Origin: Epiperipatus broadwayi
Taxonomy: Eukaryota; Onychophora; Udeonychophora; Euonychophora; Peripatidae
Assembly (NCBI GenBank): GCA_028023455.1
Contig: JAQFVV010012418.1
Coordinates: 10,650,563 to 10,714,562 of the forward strand
DNA length: 64,000 bases
Direction of reading: 5' to 3'
The notes beneath the pieces were generated by a model. That model searched no databases. It was not told the origin of the DNA and was given only the letters and a program-made list of their open reading frames with translations. This document shows positions 34,384-46,500 of this stretch, piece by piece; within the stretch, counting starts at the first letter, position 1; the number at the start of each line of letters is the position of its first letter. A program made the position numbers and the translations under genes.

Positions 34384-35843
34384 TAGCCTCAGTAAATATT
34401 ACTTACATAATCAATGTGCGTTTAATAAATTTATAAGTACAACTATTGTTTTAAATATTTTTTAAAGGATGTTTATAATCTTTTGGCATACTATTCTTAA
34501 AATAACTATTTTTGAAAAATTATATTCCAGTATAATTTTTTTTTTTTGCAAAGTTTTTGCATAGTTGATATTAGTTTTCTCCATCCAGTACTATTTTCAA
34601 GGATTGAGTACTATGACAAAAATGAGAGATAAATAAGTTTTATTAATTTATTAATTTAGTTAAATGTGAGAACTATTAAATTATTAGAAATCATGGTAAA
34701 TGAAAACTATTTGGATGAAGAATATTCTAATTTTTATTAGAGAATTTTTAAGAAATGTAAATAAGTTTTTTGTGAATAGACTTGGATGTAAAACACAAAA
34801 TTGGATCTATACTAAAGTGTGTGATATATCCACAAACATAACTATTATATGGTGAATTTAGTTTATTAAGAAAAAGGTTTGAAAATAAAAGTTACAAATT
34901 TGAAAAAAAAAAACGAAATGCATTGACATAAATTTTATATCTTAATATTATATTAGAAGAAATTGTATTATTAAAAAGGATATTTCTTCTGTCCACAACA
35001 TGTTAGGTCAGTTTATTTGTTCCATGTACAAACAGGTTAAATGCTGAGAAGTGGATACATGCGTTAATAAAAATGATAAACCAATAAGAAATGCTTCTCT
35101 TCTGATAAAATAACATGCTGTTTCTAAACAATTCTTACCATTAGCTGTTTTTTCTGGTCTGTATTCTTAATTCTACTTGTTATGTTAGAATAATAACTAA
35201 ATGAAGTTATTAATACAATAATACAAAAATGATATATTGAACAATGTATATGTTTTAATATTCTTGTTGATAAATACTAAAACCGCTTTTATTTTCTGAT
35301 ATATATGTGAATCTAATCAGTATGTTACATAACATCTTATGCTCCGTCTCTCAATTCCATAGTTTCTTTTGTGTTTAGATTTGTCATTTTAATCACTTAT
35401 AGACCGACAACATTAACGTCTTATAATCACACAATGATATGCCATATACCATTTTCTGCACTAACTATGAAATGGAATTGTATTTTTGTAAAATAACATT
35501 TTCATCATTTACTAAGCAATATTTTATCTCCAATCCTTTTTTTATAACAATTATTTATGAAAGTACAAATATATATTTTTTCATTTTCTTTTATATTTTA
35601 GACTGAAATTAGAAGAATGATTATAATGTTTAAGTGGGTGATAATCAATAAGAAACTTCCACTGGTGATAAATCCAATCATATAACTTAAAATATATATG
35701 AGAAATAAACTCACCATTCAAATAGATCTTGATAATTATAGAAAAGAGAAAGTGAGTGAAGAAGAATGTGAGTAAATGTAAATAAACATCTTAGAAGAAA
35801 ACAAAGAAAAATATGCCAACTTGTTGTGGTAGATAGTCTAGTT
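34384..35843. other. A+T-rich intergenic DNA
   Basis: No supported gene or element. Confidence 0.5.
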
Positions 35844-35945
35844 AGTGATTTAAGGTGTGTGTGTATATATATATATATATATTCAAAATTAACCAGTGAT
35901 TTAAGGTGTGTGTGTATATATATATATATATATTCAAAATTAACC
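35844..35945. repeat. Perfect 51-bp tandem duplication
   Basis: Two identical 51-bp units (35844-35894 and 35895-35945) start AGTGATTTAAGGTGTGTGTG, contain a TA run, and end TTCAAAATTAACC. Perfect identity implies a very recent duplication or an assembly artefact around the TA run. Confidence 0.95.
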
Positions 35946-36587
35946 AAATTTAGTAAGATAGTGATGAATAGCTACAATCAGTGGTGTAGTTATATTTTTC
36001 AGGTTTCTTGCAAAATTTTTAGAAAACGTTTCTTTTTAATATTTATAACAAATACTTAAATATTTTTTGAATATATGTATATATAAAACAAAAGAAGGTA
36101 ATCAAATACTAGTTTCCCTAGAACATTTTAAATACATGAGGATGAGACACCTAATCAGCTCCAAACATTACTGAAGCCACTAAACAATAAATTTGATACG
36201 TATTTTCAAAGAAATATTTTGTTTTGCAATTTTTGGGTAGACAACAGACAGCACATGCATACTTGAGAAAATTTTAATAAATAAATAATAGGAGTTACTT
36301 TTTTCTGTTTGGATGAACATAGATAGCAGCACAACTTTCATGTCAAACTAGATATTGTTAATTTGTAGAATTGATTTTTTTGGAGGTTTATCACCACTAT
36401 GATTTGATTAGTTCATGCACTTACTAAATGTTGTTAGTTTATACAAGTTTTCTTTTTGAGATTTTAGCATTACTGAAGTCAACAAGTATTCATTAGATTT
36501 TTCATATAATTACATCAAAAATTGATAGATGGAGACATTTTGTGAGATTACAGAGGAGTAAGAGGGAAATAAAAATAAAACAAAAAG

Positions 36588-36965
36588 AAATGATCATTTT
36601 TTTTCTTAACCAAAATGAAGTAAAAATAATAATTGTATGTTTGTGTTTCAATCTAAACAATCCTACGCTGGAAAAGTAGCAAGAAAACTATTGACAATTT
36701 TAAAGTTATAAACAAATTTTTTGCATAACTATAGAAGAACCTAAAGAATTATAAATAATGGGGATTAAGTGTAGTTTTTTTGCAATCAAATAGAAGTCAA
36801 AATAATCACTTTATGTATGTGTTGTCATAGTAATTCCACAGGTGGTTTAAAAAACTGAACAAATAATAGCGAGCATTTTTTAAATTAATAGCAGAGAAAA
36901 AAATGATCACTTTCTTTGTGATTGTTGTTTAATCAAAATAAGCAGAGCATGTATATTTTTTCAAA
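36588..36965. repeat. Degenerate tandem repeat, three units
   Basis: Related phrases occur near 36588 (AAATGATCATTTTTTTTCTT then AACCAAAATGAAGTAAAAAT), near 36767 (TAGTTTTTTTGCAATCAAAT, then AGAAGTCAAAATAATCAC) and near 36900 (AAATGATCACTTTCTTTGTG then AATCAAAATAAGCAGAGC). The units are 130-180 bp apart and diverged. Confidence 0.45.
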
Positions 36966-37625
36966 AGTAGCAACTTAGTATCTTCATTAGTATTAGGAGA
37001 TTGATCATATCAATTGGATCACATAAATATCTGAAAAATCTCAAAATGTTTACTAATGGTGGCTAATGACTAAAATTTTGGGGTTGCTGTTTCAGAAAGT
37101 ATTTAGTTATTGTTTAATATTGTGTAAATTAAACAAACATATACAAAGAAAATTTATACATAAACCTGACAAAATCCTAAACAAAAAAATTCAAGCAAAC
37201 ATGGGAAGCAAAACGTATTTTTTATTTTATAGCAGCAAAGCCAAATTTTACATTGGTACAATTCTGAATTAAAGCTATGAATATACTTCATGTTGTTGCT
37301 TATGCTTGACTGAGATATTTGAACATCATGTGTTGAACAACCTCTTTTTTTAACTGTAACTTTCTCATGGAAAGACAACAGTTAAAATTAAGTTGTTGAT
37401 ATTCACTTACAGTCACAGAACTTATTTCTTGGGGATGCAAGGGGCCTAAGAATGCCATGATTAAAGTATTTAAATTTTATGTTAAATAGTAAAACCCAAA
37501 AAACTATGAATTAAATAGAATATCTGGAAGCATGATAATCATCTAGTTCTACACTTTATACAACACACACCAAGACAAAAAGAAATATTATCTTAAACTT
37601 GCACAAGAGGGTCAGCATTGCACAA

Positions 37626-38390
37626 GCTTTTTATTTCAGACATGTGCTCATGCACACAGCAACCAAGTGCCATGTCATTGGATATGTGAAGCATATAGTT
37701 TTATTCAAAAATATTCCCAGTTTTATACAAGGATTTTTGTAATTTTTTAAGGAAGTAGGAGGATGGCTAATGACATTAAGCTGAAGGTTTATATAATGTC
37801 TAAGTATAAAGAAAAAATTACAGTAAAAAAGACTCATCATTAAGTCATTGAATCTTATCAAAAATAGAAAATCCACACTGTTTGAGTGACACTGCCATCT
37901 CTATCTACTACTAATGTGCAGATTTTAATCTTGAATAGGTGCACATGCATACTACAGTCAAACTCCACACCATTGGATATGTGAAGTGTACTATTTTATA
38001 CAAGAAATTTTGTAATTTTTCCATAAAGTAGAGGATCACTACTGACATTAAGCTTAAGGGTTATAATATAGGGTATATGAGCACAGACTTTCACATGACC
38101 CACCCAAAAAAGAAAAAAAAACATCTTTATATAGAATGTTATCAAAAATATAAAATCCGCACTGCATAAGTGACAGTGCTATCTTTACCTACATACTATT
38201 AATGTGCTCCTTATCTTCAACATCTGCACATGTACACAACATCCAACATCACATCATTGGATATGTGAAGTGCACAATTTTATACAAAAAATTTTGTACT
38301 TTTTTCATGAAATAGATGGCTACTGATATTAAGCTAAGAATTACATAATGTACAAGTATAAAGAAAGAATTAAAGAAAAGAAAAAAGATT
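37626..38390 (+). repeat. Three-copy tandem repeat of about 300-bp units
   Basis: Units start near 37626, 37938 and 38230. Each contains a phrase close to TCATTGGATATGTGAAG, then TTTTATACAA...TTTTGTA and ACTGACATTAAGCT, and where complete AATGTTATCAAAAATA, TCCGCACTG..TAAGTGACAGTGC and ATCT.TACCTAC. In unit 2 the segment after TTAAGCTTAAGGG is replaced by a 37-bp piece (38067-38103) shared with the 54-kb repeat cluster. Confidence 0.85.
38067..38103 (+). repeat. Fragment of the 54-kb repeat family embedded in the 38-kb tandem array
   Basis: ATATAGGGTATATGAGCACA and the following CTTTCACATGACCCA match 53944-53980 and 54416-54452, which have CACACGACCCA. The piece ends near an A-rich run (CCAAAAAAGAAAAAAAAAC), as a small retroposed fragment might. 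Confidence 0.8.
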
Positions 38391-39015
38391 TGTTATGAAC
38401 ATTATAGGGGATGCTGCAGTTCTGCAGTGCCTATGCACAAGCTATCATTGCTGCTTCTAAATCATTATCCAAAAGGGTTCCTAAGATTCAGAGATCTATA
38501 AGCACTGTCTTTTTGCTTCATGAAAGCTTTAAGATTAAAAAATTTATAAATGAAAATATTTTTAGTTAAAAAAAATTCAAATGCATATGTTAGTACTTTT
38601 ATTTATAAAATTTTATGCCATGTAATAATCATTTACAATTTCATACACTCATATGTTAATATATAATTTTAGGTAATAATTTATTTGTAATTTGCTAAAG
38701 TTTAACATTTAATTCAAATTCAGTATACTTTTTTCTTTGTTCATTCACGCAAGTTCTTTATTTAAAATCCTTTTCGACACGTGGGATTTAAAAAGATTTA
38801 TCCTGTGTAAAAAGATGATAAATCTTATAAAAATTGTAAATGCAATCAGCCATAAGAATTTTTTGTTTCTTGTATAAAAGTGAAAGCCAACATCAATTCT
38901 TTTAATTATAAAATCTTAAGTAAAATTAACAGATTTTTTTTAAGATCTGTATTTTTTAGTATATTTGCAGCATATATTGACAATCATATTATTTATATCT
39001 AACTGCACACATGCC

Positions 39016-39068
<53 letters not shown>

Positions 39069-39100
39069 TGATAATGATGATGATGATGATGATGATGATG

Positions 39101-39155
<55 letters not shown>
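39016..39155. repeat. (AAT)n/(GAT)n compound microsatellite
   Basis: AAT repeats on both sides of a central block of GAT/GATAAT units (about 39067-39100). The long Asn/Asp ORF over it is a repeat artefact. Confidence 0.95.
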
Positions 39156-39156
<1 letters not shown>

Positions 39157-40191
39157 CAATACTGTTAGCTTTTATTGTTCAGATTACTGAAAATTGATTG
39201 TAACTTGAAGATCTGCAAAGGTAGAATCTTGTGCAGACAAGTAATCAATAGCAAATAGGTGAATGGTCCAGAAAAGTGAACATTATTTTGGAATAAAGAG
39301 TGCCAATCATGAGTCTTTAATAAATTGGAAGATCACCTTATGAGTGACCAGGTGGTTGCAAAAATGTCTGGTAGTGCTATGCTTGAGTCTCATATTTTTA
39401 ATTGTTGATGTTTTTTTAGAAAAGTGGAGGGGTGCTATCTGGTAGTATTGCCAAGGGTAAATGTGTAACAGGTGCAATAAACGGCAAATAGGGTGTAGGT
39501 GGCTGCATGCATTGTGGGTGTATAAGGATTTTGAAATAATTGGATTATTATGGAGATACCAGGTCATCTGCATGTATTTGAGATGATCTGTCATGTTATT
39601 TAAAGCTAGACAATCATTAAAAAGATGTTGTTCTGTCCTGCTTGTATATTATTTTATGAACTCAATCATAGCTTAAATTTCACATTTGGAATACCCAAAT
39701 TTTCCAAAGACAATTGCAATAGTATTTTGAGACTTAATAATGTATTACTCATGTAAAAGAATATATGTTGTAACCTTTTTAGATAAATAAATATCATTTC
39801 TTAAAGAGTAGTCCAATTGATAAGTTGCCACAAGCACAGTATACAGTACTAAAAACTTTTGCAGATATCTTTTCCATCTCAGAGTATAAAGACCATGTTC
39901 CAGAAATCATTATTATAACATAGAAGGCTGTCTAACTAGATAAGTCAAGATTCTCACAAATTAACTTCAATTCAATAGTACAAGTTAACATTTTTATTTT
40001 TCTCATGTTTATCTATCATGAAAAATTTATTTTAATATATCAATATGATAATCAACAATGTAAATCAGATATATGTAATAATTAACAATCATTATACTTG
40101 AAATGTTTCTGTAACTTTGACAAATATTTATGTAACATTTGTAAACCTACATAACACATCCTTTAATCAATAAAGTTTATTATTGTTGAAA
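39156..40191. other. Non-coding DNA between two AAT-type microsatellites
   Basis: Moderately complex sequence. A 95-codon minus-strand ORF (39307-39594) is His-, Leu- and Tyr-rich without recognised motifs. No repeat partner found. Confidence 0.4.
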
Positions 40192-40408
<217 letters not shown>

Positions 40409-42499
40409 TTAAAATACAATGTACTGCATGATGATACATCTCTCTAATTTATTTTCATCTTCTTAATCCTTAGCTTTATTCATTCATAGCAATTTTCTTG
40501 TACTATGCTCTCATATTACACACTTTTTCAGGATTTTATTTTAGGACTTCAGTCTCAAAATTCTGTCTATGATACTGTCTGTTAGCAATCTATTTTCTTT
40601 TAATCATTCCTTGTTAACCCTAATATTAATAATTAACTTAATGATGAGTATTTTCTGTATTATTTGTTCTTTCATTAAATATTAAAATTTTATTAGTAAA
40701 TAATATGACAACACACACAGGTGTAATTATTTTAAAGTCACATAAGTGTATTTGTATTTCCTACTAATTCTATCTAACTTTGATTTATTAATTGTATCTG
40801 TGCATAATATTTTTATATATATTTAAAAAATTTGTCTATATATTTATAATTTTTAACTTCTTTTAATTTACTAATACCAGTCTTTACTTGTTTATTTTTT
40901 TTGAAAACCCATTGAATATTATCTTAATCTTTTAAAAATCATCATATAATTTTATTTTATTTTCATTTAATAACACATTTTTTACAATTTAATTCATTAT
41001 TTGCTGAAATAATCACAGCATCTTGAATCTCCTGGTGACTTAATTAGTGTCTATTTATTTTTATTTCTTTTGATTTTCAGTGGAAATAACAGATTATTTT
41101 TAAAATAGCTATAAAAGTTCTGATAATGTATAGTTAATTATTCTGTTTTCTAGTTTTATTAATGTTAATTCTATTACTATCATTACATAATTTCAGAATT
41201 GTTATTAAATTTTGGAAAATGTTTTTGGATCAGCTGAAAGCTGTGTGTTGAGGTAGTAAAGTTAATTCATCTAAATATTTTTTTAATCTCTATGCCAGTT
41301 AAAAATAGTAATTTACATTCAACAATGTAATTTGTAATATTTGATTGTGGTCTACTAACTACTTGATTCTGAAAATTCTTCTCATAAACACAGATTCTTT
41401 GAAATCCTTTTTTTAATATTATTTTATTTATTACAGTATTACATCAGTTACAATTATTTTATTCATGCCATAATTATATTATTCTAGGTCATATCATATT
41501 TAACTCTCCACTACTATGGTATATCTCATATTCTATCTGCAATACCATTTAACTAAGAAAATCCTATTAATAGCAGTGTTATAATTAAGGTAGTTTTCAA
41601 GATTTTCAGAAGATGCAAGTTTCTCACCAGCATATTAAATTTGAGATAGGGTTGATTGTTATAATTTATTTTAATACAGATTAAACTTTTGATAGAATTG
41701 AATTCAAACTTTTTATAAACCTTTTCATTGGCTTATATGAAATTTTACATTTTTTAAACATTAATATCACTACTCTATATTTACAATCATATTTCTTTAT
41801 CATTTAAACATTTTAGTTTTAACTTTGGCAACAATTTATATATATTTTTAACTTTAATATTTACTATGATTTAATAATTTTCAAAAACTTCTCCAATCTC
41901 CATAATTTAACTTGTAAATATTTATATTTAATTAAAATATTTGATTTTAGTAGTTGCTAACTTTCTTTCCAATATCAATTTCAACATTGATACTTTTTTT
42001 TAATAATTTAATCACAATTTAACTTTTTGTAGCACTATTCATTTTTTTAATCATTTTGTAGAATTCAAATATTGTTTTTCTAATTGGATCAAATTTAATT
42101 ATGTTCATATTTTTTTCTGTATCAATTGTTTGAAAATATATTGCTAATTGCTATTTTTTATTCCATCTAACTGCATTTGTTCCTTTTTAATAATATTTTT
42201 CAATTAAACAGATATCTATAAAGATTTTTGACCTCACCTATGATTATTACACTGTGATTCTGATATGCTTTACTTCCCATAAATCAGCTAAAGCTTTAAA
42301 TGTTGCTCTTGAGATTATCTTTAATGTCATAATGTTGGAATTATTCTAATGAGAAAACTGAGAACCATTGTAATATCAAGGATTTAATTTTAAAAACTGT
42401 CCAGAGATGGCAAGAATTTCAATTTTTGCAACTTGCAACCAAGCCCAAAGCTTCTCTTTCTCATCAGCAATTGGTAATTTCTCATTTTTCCCCACAAGA
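40409..42499. other. T-rich DNA without recognised genes
   Basis: The plus strand is T-rich, as is the 3.5-6.2 kb region where a minus-strand LINE decayed, so this may be another old minus-strand retroelement. I found no RT or endonuclease motif that I can defend. Confidence 0.35.
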
Positions 42500-43620
42500 A
42501 ATTTTTTTTAGCTGGTTTCATCTGTTGTTTCAATTTCAATAATAAAACATATTGACTGTATTTTTGTATATATTATTATGGATTCCTTGCAAAAACTATT
42601 GTTAAAATATTTATTATTTTAAAAGAATAATGTAATTAGGTTCAGATTCTAATTACTCTTAGATGAAACCTTTTTTAGACAAATAAATTATGTTATGGTG
42701 GTATAATTGACTGAAAAAAAGTGTATATATAAAGTGCTACAGAACTATTTATGTTTTGATTTCAATAATAAAAATGTATATTTTCTGTAATTGTTTTACT
42801 TATTATTGATTTCTTACACAAAATATTGCTATTTTAGAAGAAAAATTCAGGTGTTTTTTTTTACTTTTAGAAGACAGTTCAAGACAAATAAATCATGTTA
42901 TTCATAATTTCTGATTGGTTGAAAATATATGTATAAAAATTTCTACAGATTTACTTTTGTCATATTATAGAAACTATAAATAATATTTACATTTTAAATA
43001 GAATTTTGATAGTTTTGAGTAGTCTGAATAAAAATTCATTACAGTTTAAAAAGTAATTCAGAATGTCTGTTTTTTTCTTAATTTCAAATATTTATCAGAG
43101 GTGATAAGAATTAATGACTAATCTTAAAAAAGGGCTCTTCTTAGCAATCTGATTGGAAATACTATTTATTAAGTTTTTTAAAATTTGTAGAACTGAAAAA
43201 AAATTAAAAAAAAATTTTTGTTTCCCAGCACATACATCTAACAAATAATGCAAAATTTTTAATAGTATAATAAAAGATAAATGTAAACTTGATGAATAAA
43301 AATTTGAAGTTTAGCAACATTATCTCTGGGGAAGAAGAAAAGTCTGCTGCAGGGTTAATCTTTTGACTGGTTAAAATATTTACGATGTTCTCTCTATTGG
43401 CCATTTTTGGAAACATTCAACTCTGATTTTAGTGCTTTTGATAAATTGGACGTGATTTTCTAGAAATATAAGATTACAGATTAAAAAGATCTTAAAAAGT
43501 TATATCTGAACTTTGAATATTTAGAAGAAAAAAAAGAAATTCATAAAAAAAATAATTTTTTTTTTGATTGGACAGTATAAAAGAAACCAGCAAAGGTGGG
43601 AAAAAATAAAATAAAATATT
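42500..43620. repeat. Degenerate tandem repeat, units of about 200-260 bp
   Basis: Phrases recur in order: TTTCAATAATAAAAYATRTT (42533, 42761); GACAAATAAATYATGTTAT (42679, 42883), followed by ATTGACTGAAAAAAAGTGTA or GATTGGTTGAAAATATATGT, and CTACAGAWYTA; then CTGATTGGAAATACT (about 43150) and TTGATTGGACAGTATAAAAG (about 43564). The last two units are partial. No coding content. Confidence 0.55.
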
Positions 43621-43639
43621 TTTTGAATGATCTTTTTTT

Positions 43640-44310
43640 AAAAAAAATAGAATTATGAACAAATTAATATTAATTATTTAAAGTCATCATAAATCAAATT
43701 CGATATAAATTTTAAAATTGCATTTATAATTTTTAAAATATTACAAAACATACTATTTGGTAAAACAGTATTAACATTCTTATTGAGATAGTTTTCTGTT
43801 TAATGTTATGATTGAATTTATTAATTTATATTTTTAAAATAAAACATATTTGAATAAAATCCAAATGTAATCATTTATGCTTGTTTTTAAATAATTATTA
43901 TACAAGTATTGGGTAAAAATTATCATAAATATTTAAATAAACACAACAAATGTCTATTTTTTGTGATTTCCATATTTATTCAAAAATATTTTTGATGTAA
44001 TATCATAAATAACATTGAAACCAGAAAATAAACAACATAGCAATCAATAATGTGTAGGTGGAACTAAGTTTTCAATGGCTGCTGAATATTGATTTTTATA
44101 GATATTCTTCGGGCTAATAAATCAATATTATTTTAATTTCACTTTCTATCATCAAATTAATACAAACTAGCAAAACAGCATTATGGATAAGCCACAGGAG
44201 AAAGAAGAAAAACTAAAATAATCAGTGCCTTTTTGAATTATCTCCAAACAAAATACTTTGAAATTATTTACTGGAGTGTTAATATTTTAAAAGGATTTGT
44301 AAAGTCAAGT
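43640..44310 (+). repeat. Unrecognised dispersed repeat, copy C
   Basis: Matches copy A over TTAAAGTCATCATAAA (about 43678), AATAATTATTATACAAGTAT (about 43890), AAATATTTAAATAAACACAA (about 43927), GGGCTAATAAATCAATATTA (about 44110), TATCATCAAATTAATACAAA and CTAGCAAAACAGCATTATGG. It is collinear with copies A and B but diverged, so all are old insertions. Confidence 0.55.
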
Positions 44311-44679
44311 AAATATTTTTTTATATTTTGATTTACATCTGGAAAAATTTCACATTCACAACTTTAATACCAACCACTTCAGGTAAATATATTAATGATG
44401 AATAGTAATAATTTATTAAAATAGAGATTAGATGAAGAAATATGCAAGAAATTCTGACCTCAGTCAATTAATGGGTTCTGATTAACCATTTTTTATTATA
44501 GTCTTAAAAATATGTGATCGTGTGGAAGTTTAAAGTACATCTTAAAAAATATTACACATTGAAAAATAGAAATGAAGTACAATTATATATAATTAGAACT
44601 GCAGATATATTCATATTTAACTGAGTATAAAAGTCTATAACTGTGATAGAAATAGTCTCTAGTTTAATAAATAATTAAT

Positions 44680-46500
44680 AATAATCATTAATGAATTTAT
44701 ATGAAATTGTTGATGTCAAAATTGTCGGGACAAAAATTATGAACATCCCAAAGAAATCCTGTCTAGTTTTACAATGTGTTAATTTAGTTTTGGATTTTTC
44801 CTTGGACAATACTAAATTAATCATTTGTTTATCTAACTTCTTAGAGTGTGTGGGTTATGTTTACTTTTATAATTTTTTTTTTGATCTATCATATGCTTAA
44901 CTATTTGGAACTTTTGAATCAGAATCTCCTCAATTATTTTTGCCATTTCCATTACTCCATTGCCTTTTCTTTTGGTTATAATTTCTGTAGTTGTATAAAA
45001 TAGGATAATTATCCAGATGTTTATTTATATGCTCTTTATTTTTGTTATGTGCTTGTACTACTAACTCTGAAAATCTTGGTGAGTCTGTTTTTTTTTATTT
45101 TCTCAAGTGGCTCAATGCATAAATCTCCCAAATCCACATCATTTAATACTTTCACTATTTTTTCAAAAGAAAACTTATAGCACCCTGTTAAACTCTGCTA
45201 AATCACTATTGGCAGATTCTTTGTTAGAGGAAAAGTTGGAAGTGATTTCAATTTAATATAGCTATCAATGAAAAACTGCTTGCAGCTTTTTCTATGTTGG
45301 GATACTTTTCTCTTGAGATGTTCTGTGCCATTCTCCCTCCTGTTTCTCTTCACTCAAAACACAATGTAATATAAGAATATGATATCCCTCAGTTGTTAGT
45401 AGTTTCATAATAAGTATTTCTACCAATCTTTAGCAGCACCATGCAAGTGATTGTTAACAACAACAACTTTCTTTCATTCATTCAACTGGTAAAAATAAAA
45501 GGCATTTCTCTATGTCTACATTGAATACCTTAACATTAATGAAATTAGATACTTTACCATGTGACTTAAGTCATTCTTTCATAATATCACCACATTTAGA
45601 TTCTCACCATTATATTGCATTAGATTATCATCTCTATCTATAAAATCATCTTCAACAGTCTATTATGCAACATATGTATTAAAAGGCCAGTCATCCTTTC
45701 AATTAATTCCCAATTTTAAAATGTTATTCCTAAATTCATTATTTCTGTGCAAAGATTTCTTAAATTGATTCATGAGATCTTGATTTATACTATTTATGTT
45801 CCACATAACATATCGTTCAACTTCTTTCATTAAAGTTGCTCTCATTTGGTGAATTCCCCAAACTAAGATATGTTCTTGATTTTCTTGTACCTGAATACAT
45901 TTATTTTTTAAACTTCAGTTATTAGCTTCACTTCTGTCAATCTGTCTTGTATTTTTTCCAAGTTAGTCCTGTTATTGTTCTCCCATCTTTTCAATATCTT
46001 GATGAACTCTGAAAAGTCCTGTTTAACATTAAATTTTTCTTAATATTTATCTGATCTGCTCTCACTTGATGTTTTCTAACTCTTGTTTAATCAATGTCAA
46101 ATTTTCTTAACTTCTTCACTGATCAGTTTCAGTTCTGCTTGACTTTGTTTAACTTCTTTCTTCTTGACATTGTTTAACTTCTTCCTGATCCTTTTTAACA
46201 GCTTCAGCTTGTCTACTTTCCTTCTGACCCATTTTAGGTTCCACTTGACCTTGTACATTTCTTTTCTTATCCCTTTTAAGTTCAGTTTGACCCTGTCTAA
46301 ATTATCTTCTAATTTCTAGCATCATTTTTATTAAATCTCCTAATTCTCTTGAATGACAGGAATTTTGTTTTTTACAATTCATTAAACTTAGGTTTTTATA
46401 GAATATTTCTGAAATTTCATTCAGTTTATACTTATTTCTGATTTTTTATAGTAATTCATCTCTGTTTTTGGTTCCTATTTTTTATCCATACTCATGATTT
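44680..46500 (-). mobile_element. Possible gag-like / coiled-coil relic of a retroelement, minus strand
   Basis: On the minus strand, many broken frames contain a Lys/Glu/Gln-rich stretch (46340-46020, e.g. QEEVKQCQEE) that looks like a coiled coil. It is followed by QVQENQEHILVWGIHQMRAT near 45890 and HLHGAAKDW near 45450-45425. The last peptide resembles the LxGxAxxW core of retrotransposon Gag proteins. A basic RNYNQKKRQWSNGNGKN peptide follows near 44990-44940. No protease, RT or integrase was identified, so the call is weak. A LINE ORF1 is an alternative. Confidence 0.35.
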
